Below are positions 32,719 to 42,750 of a DNA stretch of 64,000 nt, piece after piece. Position 1 is the stretch's first letter, and each line of letters starts with the position of its first letter. The position numbers were made by a program, and so were the translations under genes. Source of the DNA: Nitrosomonadales bacterium (GTDB taxonomy: Bacteria > Pseudomonadota > Gammaproteobacteria > Burkholderiales > Gallionellaceae); NCBI GenBank assembly GCA_016721605.1, contig JADKHS010000004.1, forward strand, positions 61,229 through 125,228, in the 5' to 3' direction. A model generated the notes under the pieces. That model saw only the letters and a program-made list of their open reading frames with translations, did not search any database and was not told the origin of the DNA.

Positions 32719-33384
32719 TTATTTACGTTCTATCCCATAGCGATCACGGTAGGATTGTACTGCTTGCAGATTTTGCACCATCGCGGGATTAGCCTGCAAA
32801 TAACCAAGCAAATCGTTCAGTGTGGCAATTGCCACCACCGGAATACCATAGTTGCGCTCTACTTCCTGTGCTGCGGAAAGCTTATCGTCATTCCGCTCTG
32901 TTTGTTGTCCCAGTTCCATGCGATCCAAGGCAATGACCACGCCACAGGGCGTCGCGCCCGCGGCACGGATCAAGGCTATGGATTCCCGTACCGAGGTACC
33001 AGCGGAAATCACATCATCGATAATCAGCACACGTCCCTGCAGTTTTGCCCCCACCGTGCTACCACCTTCACCATGGTCTTTGGCCTCCTTACGGTTAAAG
33101 CAGTACGGCACATTGCGGCCTTTTTCTGCTAGAGCAATGGCCGTTCCTGCGGCGAGTGGAATACCTTTATAAGCAGGGCCGTATAACATATCGAAGGGAA
33201 TTTTTGAAAACAGGATAGCTTGCGCATAAAACTGTGTAAGCTGTTTCAACGATTCCCCGTCGTTGAACAGGCCAGCATTAAAAAAATAGGGCGATAAGCG
33301 GCCAGCCTTGGTTTTGAATTCACCGAAACACAATACCTCTTGCTTGATGGCGAAGCGGATGAAATCCTGGCGAAAATTAGGCAT
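32719..33384 (-). CDS. pyrE: Orotate phosphoribosyltransferase
   Basis: Makes OMP from orotate and PRPP in pyrimidine synthesis. The PRPP-binding signature reads VLIIDDVISAGTSVRES. FGEFKTKAGRLSPYFFNAG and GPAYKGIPLAAG are the usual N-terminal blocks, and the flexible-loop Lys/His region EAKDHGEGG is present. The 221-residue length fits. It is divergent from xth, with a 62-base spacer that must hold both promoters. Confidence 0.96.
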   Translation of the reverse strand: MPNFRQDFIRFAIKQEVLCFGEFKTKAGRLSPYFFNAGLFNDGESLKQLTQFYAQAILFSKIPFDMLYGPAYKGIPLAAGTAIALAEKGRNVPYCFNRKEAKDHGEGGSTVGAKLQGRVLIIDDVISAGTSVRESIALIRAAGATPCGVVIALDRMELGQQTERNDDKLSAAQEVERNYGIPVVAIATLNDLLGYLQANPAMVQNLQAVQSYRDRYGIERK

Positions 33385-33446
33385 GAGAGATCAATCAAAA
33401 ATTTACGTGCCATTATAATTACAAGCTTTGCCTATGGAGAATTTTA

Positions 33447-34238
33447 GTGCGCGTTATCAGCATTAACCTCAACGGAATTCGTTCTGCTTGTAGCAAAGGA
33501 TTGTTGCCATGGCTGGCGCAGCAAGATGCTGACATTGTCTGCATGCAGGAACTCAAAGCACAAGCCGCTGACATGACGCCGGAAATGTTAGCGCCGTCCG
33601 GTTACCACGGCTATTTCCACTATGCCGAAAAAAAGGGCTATAGCGGCGTGGGTGTCTATTGCAGGCACCAGCCGCAAACAGTAATAGAAGGATTGGGCAT
33701 ACCTGAATTCGACAACGAAGGGCGTTATATTGAAACGCGGTTCGGCAACTTAAGTGTCGTGTCACTTTACCTTCCCTCCGGTTCCAGCGGCGACGAACGC
33801 CAAGCGGTAAAATTTAAGTTTATGGCTGCCTTTATGCCGCATCTGCGTGAACTTCACGCCAGTGGACGTGAGGTATTATTATGCGGCGACTGGAATGTAG
33901 CCCACACCGAAAAGGACTTGAAAAATTGGCGCGGCAACCGCAAGAACTCCGGCTTCTTGCCAGAAGAGCGTGCCTGGCTTACTGAACTATTTAATGAAGT
34001 TGGGTTCGTAGATGTGTTCCGTCACCCGCCTCCAGAATTGGAAGCCTACACATGGTGGTCAGATCGCGGCCAAGCTTGGGCAAAAAACGTGGGCTGGCGT
34101 ATTGACTACCACATTGCCACGCCGGGTATTGCACGATCCGCTCGATCAGCCAACATCTACATGGAACAACGTTTTAGTGACCACGCTCCGTTGACGGTGG
34201 ATTACGATATTAATCTTAAGGATAACGTGTCTCCTTAA
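33447..34238 (+). CDS. xth: Exodeoxyribonuclease III
   Basis: AP endonuclease/3'-exonuclease of base-excision repair. It starts with GTG or TTG-type initiation at 33447 (RVISINLNGIRSACSKG). Active-site blocks are CMQELKAQA (metal Glu), YSGVGVYCR, GDWNVAHTEKDLKNWRGN and WRIDYHIATPG, with the terminal SDHAPLTVDY His. The 263-residue length is standard and the frame is intact. Confidence 0.95.
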   Translation: MRVISINLNGIRSACSKGLLPWLAQQDADIVCMQELKAQAADMTPEMLAPSGYHGYFHYAEKKGYSGVGVYCRHQPQTVIEGLGIPEFDNEGRYIETRFGNLSVVSLYLPSGSSGDERQAVKFKFMAAFMPHLRELHASGREVLLCGDWNVAHTEKDLKNWRGNRKNSGFLPEERAWLTELFNEVGFVDVFRHPPPELEAYTWWSDRGQAWAKNVGWRIDYHIATPGIARSARSANIYMEQRFSDHAPLTVDYDINLKDNVSP

Positions 34239-34533
34239 ATATTTCGAAGGCGATGGCACAGAGAGACATTTACACCTTTGGCACGAACAACGGTCTTACT
34301 CGAAGTTGTTTTAAAGAAACTAGGATGTCCATGTTAAAATTAAAGGCTGTGTCCCTAATCATATAAGAAATATATGATGCGGAACTCTAAGGACGTATCA
34401 ATGTTATTTAAAGTTATTAAATTAAATTTTTTAAAATTTGGAAATTAATGAACAAACTGACAACACTGAGCAAGACCGAATCAAATACATGGATAGCGGT
34501 TGGTTGCTTTTATAGCGGACAAAGGGGAGGACA
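34239..34533. other. Intergenic segment before ccmF
   Basis: About 295 AT-rich bases without a supported gene. In many relatives ccmE and ccmD precede ccmF; nothing like CcmE is readable here. A good ribosome site (AAGGGGAGG) at 34522-34530 serves ccmF. Confidence 0.45.
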
Positions 34534-36250
34534 GTGATACCCGAGATCGGTAATTTTTCCCTCATGCTGGCGCTCGTGCTGGCGCTAATACTGGGCATAC
34601 TACCTATAACGGGCAGCTTGCGCGGTAATCGGCAGCTGATGGCACTCGCTCGCCCGGTAGCTCGCGGACAACTAGCCTTCATCGTTACCGCCTTCGGCTG
34701 CCTTGTTTATACCTTTGTTACCAACGACTTCTCGGTTAAGTACGTTGCCGCACACTCAAACTCACTGTTGCCGGTTCAGTACCGCATCGCTGCGGTGTGG
34801 GGTGGGCATGAAGGCTCGCTACTTTTATGGATGCTGATGCTCGGCGGGTGGATGCTGGCGGTGACGCTGTTCAGCAAGCGTTTGCCGGAAGAGATGCTGG
34901 CACGCGTATTAGGCGTAATGGGGCTAATCAGTGTTGGCTTTCTTTCTTTCACATTATTCACCTCCAACCCCTTTGAACGCCTGCTACCAGCCGCAATGGA
35001 TGGCCGCGACCTGAATCCGCTATTACAAGACCCCGGCATGATATTCCACCCGCCTTTGCTGTATATGGGTTATGTAGGCTTTTCTCAGTAACAGAAAAAC
35101 GCGGTGCGTTCAAAAACTGGACCGTATTGCTGGCCATTATCGCTTTCTCTTTAAGCCTTCTCGGGACCTTCCTTGTGCGTTCTGGAGTGCTGACCTCCGT
35201 ACATTCTTTTGCTTCAGATCCAGCGCGCGGACTTTTATTTTGGCATTCCTGAGTATCGTAGTTGGCAGTTCGCTAGTGCTATTTGCATGGCGTGCGCCAA
35301 AAGTGGGGCTGGGCAGCGGATTCGGATTAATTTCACGCGAATCGATGCTACTTTTGAACAATGTGCTACTGGTCGCCGCCGCTGGCGCAGTATTCCTTGG
35401 CACGCTCTATCCTTTATTTTTGGATGCATTAAATATGGGTAAAATTTCAGTCGGCCCCCCTTATTTTGAAGCTGTATTTGCGCCTATCATGGCGATTGCC
35501 GTTTTCTTGATGGGCATCGGGCCACGCACACCATGGCAACAAGCCAGCCTGGCAAAAGTATTTAAACATCTGCTGCCGTGGTTTATCGTGAGTGTGGCAT
35601 TAGGCATGCTTGTGCCATCCTGGTTCGGACGCTGGACGGCACCGGTGGTAGCCGGGACATCCCTGGGAATGTGGGCATTACTCACAAGCATGGCCTACTT
35701 GGTCACTCGGGTGCGAGGATCCACTAGCGGGAGCGCTTGGACAACGCTGCGCGGCACGTCCCGCTCCACTTACGGCATGCTGCTCGCCCATGCTGGAATT
35801 GGCGTGTTTATTCTCGGCGTAACTTTGGTCAAAGGCTATGAAACCAGCAGTGAAATGCGTCTGCGTGTGGGTGATGTGACCACGCTGGATGGATACGCCT
35901 TTCGCTTGCTAGCCATGGAGAAAATGAAAGGGCCGAATTACAGCGGAATTCGTGGCACGCTGGAAGTAACACAGAATGGAGCGAAGATAGACACGCTCTA
36001 CCCTGAAAAGCGCCTTTATACCATGCAGGATTCAGCTATGACTGAAGGAGCTATTTACACGAGTCTGTTCCGCGACCTTTATGTTGCGCTTGGAGAGCAA
36101 ATCAGCAGGGACGAGTGGGTTATGCGCATCCAGCATAAACCTATGGTTAACTGGATTTGGGGCGGATGTTTAATCATGGCCTTTGGCGGTCTGCTGGCAG
36201 TAAGTGACCGTCGCTATCGCCTGCCATTAAAATCACCCACACAGCGCTGA
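34534..36250 (+). pseudogene. ccmF: Cytochrome c heme lyase subunit CcmF, WWD region deleted
   Basis: Membrane subunit of the System I cytochrome c maturation heme lyase. GTG 34534 follows AAGGGGAGG. The start (PEIGNFSLMLALVLAL), the HEGSLLLWM region and FHPPLLYMGYVGFS are normal. The sequence then jumps directly to VTEKRGAFKNWTVLL. By comparison with E. coli CcmF about 79 residues are missing, including the Trp-rich WWD heme-handling segment and two membrane spans. A second break at 35233 (one T short in a T-run) splits the rest, which continues normally to RYRLPLKSPTQR. As read the gene cannot make a working CcmF. ccmG follows after 11 bases. Confidence 0.88.
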
Positions 36251-36261
36251 AAGGCAAGCCA

Positions 36262-36789
36262 ATGAACCGTTTTCTTCTTCCTCTGGGGGCTTTTATTGTT
36301 CTCGTTATTTTCTTGTGGATCGGACTCACACTCAATCCCAGGGAAGTGCCATCGCCCTTGATCAACAAGGTAGCACCGACTTTTCGGCTGCCGCAACTTC
36401 ACGATGCCGCTAAAACTATTGGGCCAGAGGACTTGCGCGGCAAAGTTTGGTTACTTAACGTTTGGGCCTCATGGTGTGTGACTTGCCGCCAAGAGCATCC
36501 TCTATTGGTAGAGTTGGGCCGGCAAAAACTGGTGCCGATTTATGGGCTTAATTACAAGGACAATCGCGATGATGGTTTAGCTTTGTTAAGAAACTCAGGT
36601 GACCCCTATACCCTGTCAGCTTATGACCGAGAAGGCAATGTTGGCATCGACTGGGGTGTCTATGGTGTCCCGGAAACTTTCGTTATCGATAAATCAGGTC
36701 TTATCCGTCACAAATTTATTGGAGCGCTCACGCCTGAACTCATACAAAACAAACTCATTCCTCTCGTTAAGGAGTTGAACGGTGCATAG
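36262..36789 (+). CDS. ccmG: Thiol:disulfide interchange protein CcmG/DsbE
   Basis: Membrane-anchored periplasmic thioredoxin-like protein that reduces apocytochrome c or CcmH. An N-terminal anchor (LPLGAFIVLVIFLWIGL) is followed by a thioredoxin fold with the WCVTC active site in NVWASWCVTCRQEHP and the cis-Pro in GVYGVPETFVID, which is the CcmG signature. Length is 175 residues, intact. It overlaps ccmH by eight bases. Confidence 0.93.
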   Translation: MNRFLLPLGAFIVLVIFLWIGLTLNPREVPSPLINKVAPTFRLPQLHDAAKTIGPEDLRGKVWLLNVWASWCVTCRQEHPLLVELGRQKLVPIYGLNYKDNRDDGLALLRNSGDPYTLSAYDREGNVGIDWGVYGVPETFVIDKSGLIRHKFIGALTPELIQNKLIPLVKELNGA

Positions 36790-37261
36790 CAGATTTCTCT
36801 TTCTTGTACTGTTGCTTTTAATGCCACTGGCTCATGCTGATCAGGCAGTGATTAAGAAGGACGATCCTGTATTGGAAAAACGCGTTAGGGATCTGTCTGC
36901 ACATCTTCGCTGCCTGGTCTGTCAGAACCAAACGATTGCCGATTCCAATGCTGAACTCGCGGTTGACCTTAAAAATCAAGTGCGCGAGAAACTACGGCAA
37001 GGACAATCAGAGCAAGAAATATTGGATTACATGGTCAAGCGCTATGGTGAATTCGTTCTGTTCAGCCCACTGGTAAAATCAACCACCTGGCTGCTCTGGT
37101 TTGGTCCTCTTTTACTACTATTAGTGGGGATGGGCGTGCTCTTTGTTATTCTGCGCCAGCGCCGCAAAATGATGCAGCAAGCGCCCGCCCTGAACGCAGA
37201 TGAGCATGCCCGCGCGGCATCGCTGTTGTCTGGAAAAGAAGGTAAGGGGCATTCATGCTAA
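36782..37261 (+). CDS. ccmH: Cytochrome c maturation protein CcmH
   Basis: Periplasmic thiol-reductant that handles the apocytochrome CXXCH cysteines. A signal peptide (FLFLVLLLLMPLAHA) precedes the diagnostic LRCLVCQNQTIADSNA motif. A C-terminal membrane anchor (WLLWFGPLLLLLVGMGVLFVI) and basic tail follow. Length of 159 residues matches the short CcmH form, with CcmI separate. It overlaps both ccmG and ccmI, so the genes are translationally coupled. Confidence 0.93.
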   Translation: MHSRFLFLVLLLLMPLAHADQAVIKKDDPVLEKRVRDLSAHLRCLVCQNQTIADSNAELAVDLKNQVREKLRQGQSEQEILDYMVKRYGEFVLFSPLVKSTTWLLWFGPLLLLLVGMGVLFVILRQRRKMMQQAPALNADEHARAASLLSGKEGKGHSC

Positions 37262-38508
37262 CGTTTTGGCTTATAGTGGGAGCCCTGATTGTTGTTACGT
37301 TACTAGTTCTGCTGCCACCATTGCTCAGACGAGGTAATAGCTCGATATCCACCACGCCTTCAGAGGTGAATCTGTCTGTTTTTCGTGATCAGTTACGCGA
37401 ATTAGACGCAGATCTGGCAGCCGGGACACTAAATGAGGTTCAATATCAAAACGCGCGGAGCGATCTAGAGAGTCGCGTGCTGGAAGATTCAGGCACCGCT
37501 GAAATCGCCACTGCGCCATCGACTGATAGCCGTTGGGGTAACGCTTCGATCGCGGCGTTGGTAATTGCAGTACCGTTGTTGGCGATTTCTCTATATTTCA
37601 TACTGGGTACGCCAGCCGGATTGAAACCGCAAATCCCGACAGCAGCCGTTGACGAAGCGCATCCGGCCACACCTGAACAATTTGAGGCAATGGTGACATG
37701 GCTAGCGGAACGGCTTAAGGCAGAACCGGACAACGCCGATGGCTGGGTGATGCTTGCCCGCTCCTACACCGCCCTCAACCGCTATCAGGATGCCAGTGCC
37801 GCATACTCCCGCGCTGTAGCATTGCAACCGGACAACGCCTCTGTGCTGGCCGATCACGCCGATATACTAGCCATGCTCAAACAGACCTTACAGGGAGAGC
37901 CAGAAAAAATAATCCAGCAGGCATTGAAAATCGATCCGAACAATCTAAAAGCGTTGTCTCTGGCGGGCTCTGCGGCTTTCGAACGCAGGGACTATCAAAG
38001 CGCTATTAAATTGTGGCAAAAGATTCTCGATGTTTTGCCACCCAATTCTCCTATAGTGGATTCAGTTAGCGCCAGTCTCAGTGAAGCACGTAGGCTAGCC
38101 GGATTGCCTCCGGCAGCAGCTTCAGCCGGTAATAAAGATGCGACGCAATCAAAAATTGCAAATGGATCAGTGAGTGGGACAGTACGCCTTGATCCTGCCT
38201 TTAAAGCGCGAGTCGCAGATACCGATACAGTTTTTATTTTTGCTCGGGCTGTGGAAAGTGGACGTAAACCGCCGCTGGCTGTTATGCGCACAACAGTGAA
38301 GGAACTGCCGTTTAATTTCACACTGGATGACAGTATGTCAATGATGCCAGGCTTGAACTTATCTACTGTAGCTAATGTAATTGTCGGTGCGCGAATATCA
38401 AAATCGGGAAAGATAACTTCTAGCTCAAAAGATCTGGAGGGGTTTTCCAAAACCAGTAAAATTGGTCAAAAAGGCATAGACATTACCGTTAATTTAGAAG
38501 TTGAATAG
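37255..38508 (+). CDS. ccmI: Cytochrome c maturation protein CcmI
   Basis: Apocytochrome chaperone. Two N-terminal membrane segments (FWLIVGALIVVTLLVLLPPLL and the one near residue 95-118) flank a cytoplasmic loop with VFRDQLRELDADLAAGTL, the usual CcmI motif. TPR repeats follow (ADGWVMLARSYTALNRYQ; DYQSAIKLWQKILDVLP) and then a C-terminal beta domain (VFIFARAVESGRKPPLAV). Length of 417 residues fits. Last gene of ccmFGHI; an insertion-sequence scrap follows. Confidence 0.92.
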   Translation: MLTFWLIVGALIVVTLLVLLPPLLRRGNSSISTTPSEVNLSVFRDQLRELDADLAAGTLNEVQYQNARSDLESRVLEDSGTAEIATAPSTDSRWGNASIAALVIAVPLLAISLYFILGTPAGLKPQIPTAAVDEAHPATPEQFEAMVTWLAERLKAEPDNADGWVMLARSYTALNRYQDASAAYSRAVALQPDNASVLADHADILAMLKQTLQGEPEKIIQQALKIDPNNLKALSLAGSAAFERRDYQSAIKLWQKILDVLPPNSPIVDSVSASLSEARRLAGLPPAAASAGNKDATQSKIANGSVSGTVRLDPAFKARVADTDTVFIFARAVESGRKPPLAVMRTTVKELPFNFTLDDSMSMMPGLNLSTVANVIVGARISKSGKITSSSKDLEGFSKTSKIGQKGIDITVNLEVE

Positions 38509-38588
38509 AGGGTATAACTGATCCAGTCTGTTGAAGTTTCGTGCCGCATAATTTATGCGAGAATTTTGACAGTATTTCTTTGACTCGC

Positions 38589-38805
38589 TTAGCTGGTTTT
38601 CAATGTTTGTCTGTACGTTAAGTTGTTGCGATCGTCATATCGCTGCATGAATGCGGCAGATGACAACGGGTGACGAAAGCGAGCCTGATTTCTTTGCAAG
38701 TTGTAAAACACCCCAATGTACTCGGTAATTTCCTGCGTTACCTGTGCTCGAGTACGGTAGCGCTGATGGTGAATCAGCCCATTGGCTGGGTGCTTTGTGA
38801 AATGG
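38589..38805 (-). pseudogene. IS3-family transposase C-terminal remnant
   Basis: On the minus strand, abutting the queG stop, an open frame reads HPANGLIHHQRYRTRAQ, then VTQEITEYIGVFYNLQRNQ, then HPLSSAAFMQRYDD, and stops at 38589-38591. This is the end of an IS3-type DDE integrase (HHxxYxTRxEAxxxIxxYIxxFYNxxRxH). The rest of the element is missing and no terminal repeats were found, so it is an old scrap of about 70 codons. Confidence 0.75.
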
Positions 38806-39876
38806 TCAGCTTCCTTGCCGTTCCAGCGCCCAAGCTACATGCTCACGCACTAACGGGGACGCATCTTGGGCACGGGCTTGCAGCGCGGCCAGCACTTCAA
38901 TACTGTGGGGCGCATTACCTAATGCCACAGCGATGTTACGCAGCCATTGCTCATGGCCGATGCGGTAGACGGCACTGCCCGCAAATCTCTGATTGAACGT
39001 TTCCTCGTCCCATCCAAATAATTCGGTTAATACGACATCATCCAGCCCGTGCCTTGCAGCGAAATCCGGTTCAAGACTTTTGTGCGCAAAACGGTTCCAT
39101 GGACACACCATCTGACAATCGTCGCAGCCGTAGATGCGATTTCCGATAAGTGGACGTAACTCTACAGGGAATACTACTTTTAAGTTCGATAGTCAGATAG
39201 AAATGCAGCGTCGTGCATCCAGCTTGTATGGCGCGATGATGGCCTGCGTCGGGCACACTTGAATACACGCCATACAGGTACCGCAATGTTCCGATTCCGG
39301 CTCATCAATAGGAAGCGGCAGATCGGTGTACAGCTCGCCCAGGAAAAACCACGAACCATGGTCACGCGACAACAGCAACGTGTGTTTTCCACGCCAGCCC
39401 AACCGAGCTTTATATGCCAGCTCTACTTCCATTACTGGCGCACTGTCAGTGAATACACGATAACTGAAACCACCCACCTCAATGCGAATTTTTTGGGCCA
39501 ATTTTTCCAGGCGCTTGCGTAAAACTTTGTGGTAATCACGTCCCAAGGCATAGCGGGAAATGAAAGCACGACTACCATCCTCTATCACTTTCCAACCATC
39601 TTTCACAGTGGGTGGATAGTAGTCCATGCGTACCGAGATGACGCGCAGTGTACCCGGGATTAATTCCGCCGGACGGCTGCGTTTAACGCCATGTTTTGCC
39701 ATATAATCCATCTCGCCATGGAAGTCCCGCGCGAGCCAGTCTAGCAAACGTTCCTCGGCATCATGAAGATTGATATCCGCGATACCTACTGCCTGAAAGC
39801 CAAGCTCCCTACCCCATTCTTTTATTTTGGTAGCCAGTGCGGTGTAATCCACAATTTGAGGTGTCTCGATTTGCAT
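38806..39876 (-). CDS. queG: Epoxyqueuosine reductase (frameshifted)
   Basis: Cobalamin-dependent iron-sulfur enzyme making the last step to queuosine in tRNA. The N-terminal cobalamin-binding region contains FHGEMDYMAKHG, SRYALGRDYHKVLRKRL and FTDSAPVMEVELAYKAGLG-like blocks (here KARLG). The two ferredoxin clusters are CGTCMACIQVCPTQAI and CDDCQMVCPWN. Between them two compensating indels (about 39195, one base short; about 39155, one base extra) interrupt the frame over some 45 bases, reading DARRCIS then YLTIELKSSIP. The C-terminal HEAT-like part ends ALERQGS. The start overlaps tsaE on the other strand. Confidence 0.88.
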
Positions 39877-40362
39877 AATCAGAATAATAGCCGAATAAGC
39901 CTACCGCTGGCCGATGAAGTCGCTACCGTTGCTTTTGCGGCACGACTAGCCCCAGGAATAAAGCCTGGCATGGTGATTTATCTGCGCGGTAACTTAGGTG
40001 CCGGCAAAACTACTTTGGTGCGTGCTCTGCTACATGCAATGGGCTATATTGGACGGGTCAAAAGCCCAACCTACACTTTGCTTGAGCTGTATCAAGCTGG
40101 TGGGTTACACTTGCGTCACTTTGATCTCTATCGCTTCCACGACGCGGACGAATGGGACGCCGCCGGCTTCCGCGACGAGTTTGATGGACGGAACGTATGC
40201 CTGGTGGAATGGCCAGAAAAAGCGCAAGGTCTTGTGCCACAAGCAGACATGGAAATCACACTCGAAATATTATCTACTGAAACAGTAGGCAATGGTCGCA
40301 ATATTGAAGTTCTTGCAATTTCACAGGCTGGCAGGGAATGCTTAAAAGTATTGCAAAGCTAG
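39871..40362 (+). CDS. tsaE: tRNA t6A ATPase TsaE
   Basis: ATPase of the TsaBDE threonylcarbamoyl-transfer complex. Walker A is LRGNLGAGKTTLVRALL. SPTYTLLELYQ, HFDLYRFHDADEW and CLVEWPEKA are standard family blocks. The TTG at 39871 gives 163 residues, the expected size; a longer open frame to 39763 runs antisense through queG and looks non-coding. The 3' end overlaps the amidase gene, the usual tsaE-amiC pairing. Confidence 0.9.
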   Translation: MHNQNNSRISLPLADEVATVAFAARLAPGIKPGMVIYLRGNLGAGKTTLVRALLHAMGYIGRVKSPTYTLLELYQAGGLHLRHFDLYRFHDADEWDAAGFRDEFDGRNVCLVEWPEKAQGLVPQADMEITLEILSTETVGNGRNIEVLAISQAGRECLKVLQS

Positions 40363-41670
40363 TTATATTTGGCCTTTTGCTGTGGCTCCCCCACGCACAG
40401 GCAGCTATTGCCATCAGTTCTGCCCGCGTTTGGCCGGCGCTTGAATACACTCGCCTAACGCTGGAATCAGCCAAGCCGATCCACTATGAACTGTTTTCCA
40501 TTAGAAATCCCGATCGACTAGTGATTGATCTGAAAGATGTCGAAACAAACGGTCCCCTTAATGAGCTCGTTGGTAAAATCCGCAGCGACGACCCTTACAT
40601 CAAGAGTGTACGCGTGGCCCGCTTCAAACCCGGCATAACACGCTTGGTGTTCGATCTTAAGTCCCAAGTCAAGCCGCAGTTATTCAACCTTCTGCCAGTG
40701 GCAAAATACAACCACCGCTTGGTTCTTGATATCTATCCCGCCATTCCATTCGATCCGATGATGGCGCTGTTGCAAGAGGAACCAACAACGCACACCCTAG
40801 GATCTACCTCAACCATGGTAAACCAGTTACCTCAAGAGAGTGAATCAAACAAAAAATAAAATAGCAGGCGCACAGACAATTTCACCGCCTTCAATTACAC
40901 AAAAAAAATCTGCATCGCGCCGCCGACCTGAGATGAGCGCACGTACGCTCATCATTGCTATTGATGCTGGGCATGGCGGCGAAGATTCGGGCGCGAAAGG
41001 ATACAATGACACCTACGAAAAAAACGTCACGCTGGCGATCGCACGCAAATTGAAGGAGCTGATGGATGAAACCCCGGACATGCGTGGCGTATTAATTCGA
41101 GACGGCGATTATTTCATTTCACTGAACGGGCGTGTACAAAAAGCGCGCCAAGTACGCGCCGACTTATTTATTTCTATCCATGCTGATGCTTTCATTAAAC
41201 CCCATGCACGCGGCTCCTCAGTGTTCGCCCTATCCGAACGCGGTGCGACTAGCGCCAGCGCACGTTGGCTAGCCAAAAAAGAAAACGAAGCTGATTTAAT
41301 TGGCGGCGTGAATCTCGCAGTAAAAGACCCCTATCTCGCGCGCACATTGCTTGATCTTTCGCAAACAGCCACTATCAACGACAGCATGAAGCTGGCCAAA
41401 CATGTACTGGGTGAGATGGGCAACATCAATACACTACATGGCAGCTCTGTTCAGCAAGCTGGTTTCGCCGTGCTGAAGTCACCGGACATCCCTTCGATAT
41501 TGATTGAAACCGCTTTCATCAGCAATCCCAGCGAAGAACTTCGCCTAAACGACAAGGACTACCAGGAAAAAATGGCGCGCGCCATTCTCAGTGGCATTAA
41601 AGGCTATTTCGCGAAAAATCCCGCACTTTCAAAGCCTCTTTTAGTACAAAATAAGTTAACTTCCACCTAA
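40338..41670 (+). CDS. amiC: N-acetylmuramoyl-L-alanine amidase, AMIN plus Amidase_3 (one frameshift)
   Basis: Periplasmic zinc amidase that splits septal peptidoglycan at division. A signal peptide (LVIFGLLLWLPHAQA) and an AMIN targeting domain (YTRLTLESAKPIHYELF; NPDRLVIDLKDV) form the first half. Amidase_3 follows with zinc/catalytic residues in IDAGHGGEDSGA, SIHADAF and LIETAFISNP. The two frames join if one A is added to the six-A run near 40853, giving about 443 residues. All catalytic blocks are intact. Overlaps tsaE by 25 bases. Confidence 0.9.
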
Positions 41671-41784
41671 CCAAAATTTTCCATAAATTCGCGTGCTACG
41701 AAACACAGCATTTGCATGTTGGACGAAAATCGCCGATTTATATAATCCCTATTTATCTACATAGACAAAACAATAGCGAGCAAC

Positions 41785-42750
41785 GTGACAATTTACGATA
41801 TATTTAATGGCGATGCGGACGGTATTTGTGCCCTACATCAATTGCGTCTCGCTCATCCAGCTAACAGCATTCTCGTCACAGGTGTAAAACGGGACATTTC
41901 ATTACTGGCGCAAGTCCAAGCTAAAGTCGGTGACCAAATTACTGTTTTAGACATTGCCATGAGCAAAAACCGGGAGGCTCTACTGTCAGCATTGGATCGC
42001 GGAGCGCATGTGCAATATTTTGATCATCATATCCCTGGCGACATTCCCGCTCATCCTCAACTAACCACTTATATCGACACCTGCCCAAACACCTGTACCA
42101 GTTTGCTGGTTAACAATCACCTTAACGGTCAATTTTTAATCTGGGCAGTAGTCGCCGCCTTTGGAGACAATATGCATGAATCCGCCATTCACGCATCAAA
42201 GACTCTGCAACTTACCACTATCCAGTTAAATGCATTGCAACAACTGGGAGAGTGCATCAACTACAATGCTTATGGGGAATCATTACAAGATTTGTATTTT
42301 CATCCAGCCGAGCTTTATCAAATAATGCATCATCATCGCGACCCATTTACCTTTATCCATGAAGAACCAGCCTTTAAAACTTTGAAAAATGGCTATATTG
42401 CAGATATTGCACTAGCCCAAAAACTAAAACCAGAAGTGGAAAATACTACCGGGGCGATTTACCTTCTTCCCGATGCACCATGGAGTCGGCGCGTCTCCGG
42501 TGTATTCGGGAATCTCCTGGCCACCGCATCCCCTTTTAAAGCCCATGCCATATTGACCAAACGCACTAATGGAGGATTCGTGGTTAGTGTGCGCGCGCCA
42601 TTAACCACAAAAAATGGTGCCGATAAAGTATGCGAGCAATTTGAAACAGGCGGAGGAAGAAAAGGTGCAGCTGGCATTAATTGCCTTCCGGAAAATCAAT
42701 TCGACCGATTCAATCAAATATTCAACACAACATTCAGTCACAATGCCTAA
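41785..42750 (+). CDS. DHH-family phosphoesterase
   Basis: Cytoplasmic two-metal phosphoesterase of the DHH/DHHA1 superfamily. Motif I is FNGDADGICAL, motif II VLDIAM, motif III YFDHHIPG and motif IV FGDNMHE, so all metal ligands are present. The DHHA1-like C-terminus ends GGGRKGAAG, where relatives usually have GGGH, a changed substrate-contact His. Length is 321 residues, intact. The stop lies inside the start of the Sat-CysC gene (eight-base overlap), so the two are translationally coupled. NrnA-type DHH enzymes hydrolyse pAp; a pAp or PAPS-linked role here is inference from the coupling. Confidence 0.82.
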   Translation: MTIYDIFNGDADGICALHQLRLAHPANSILVTGVKRDISLLAQVQAKVGDQITVLDIAMSKNREALLSALDRGAHVQYFDHHIPGDIPAHPQLTTYIDTCPNTCTSLLVNNHLNGQFLIWAVVAAFGDNMHESAIHASKTLQLTTIQLNALQQLGECINYNAYGESLQDLYFHPAELYQIMHHHRDPFTFIHEEPAFKTLKNGYIADIALAQKLKPEVENTTGAIYLLPDAPWSRRVSGVFGNLLATASPFKAHAILTKRTNGGFVVSVRAPLTTKNGADKVCEQFETGGGRKGAAGINCLPENQFDRFNQIFNTTFSHNA

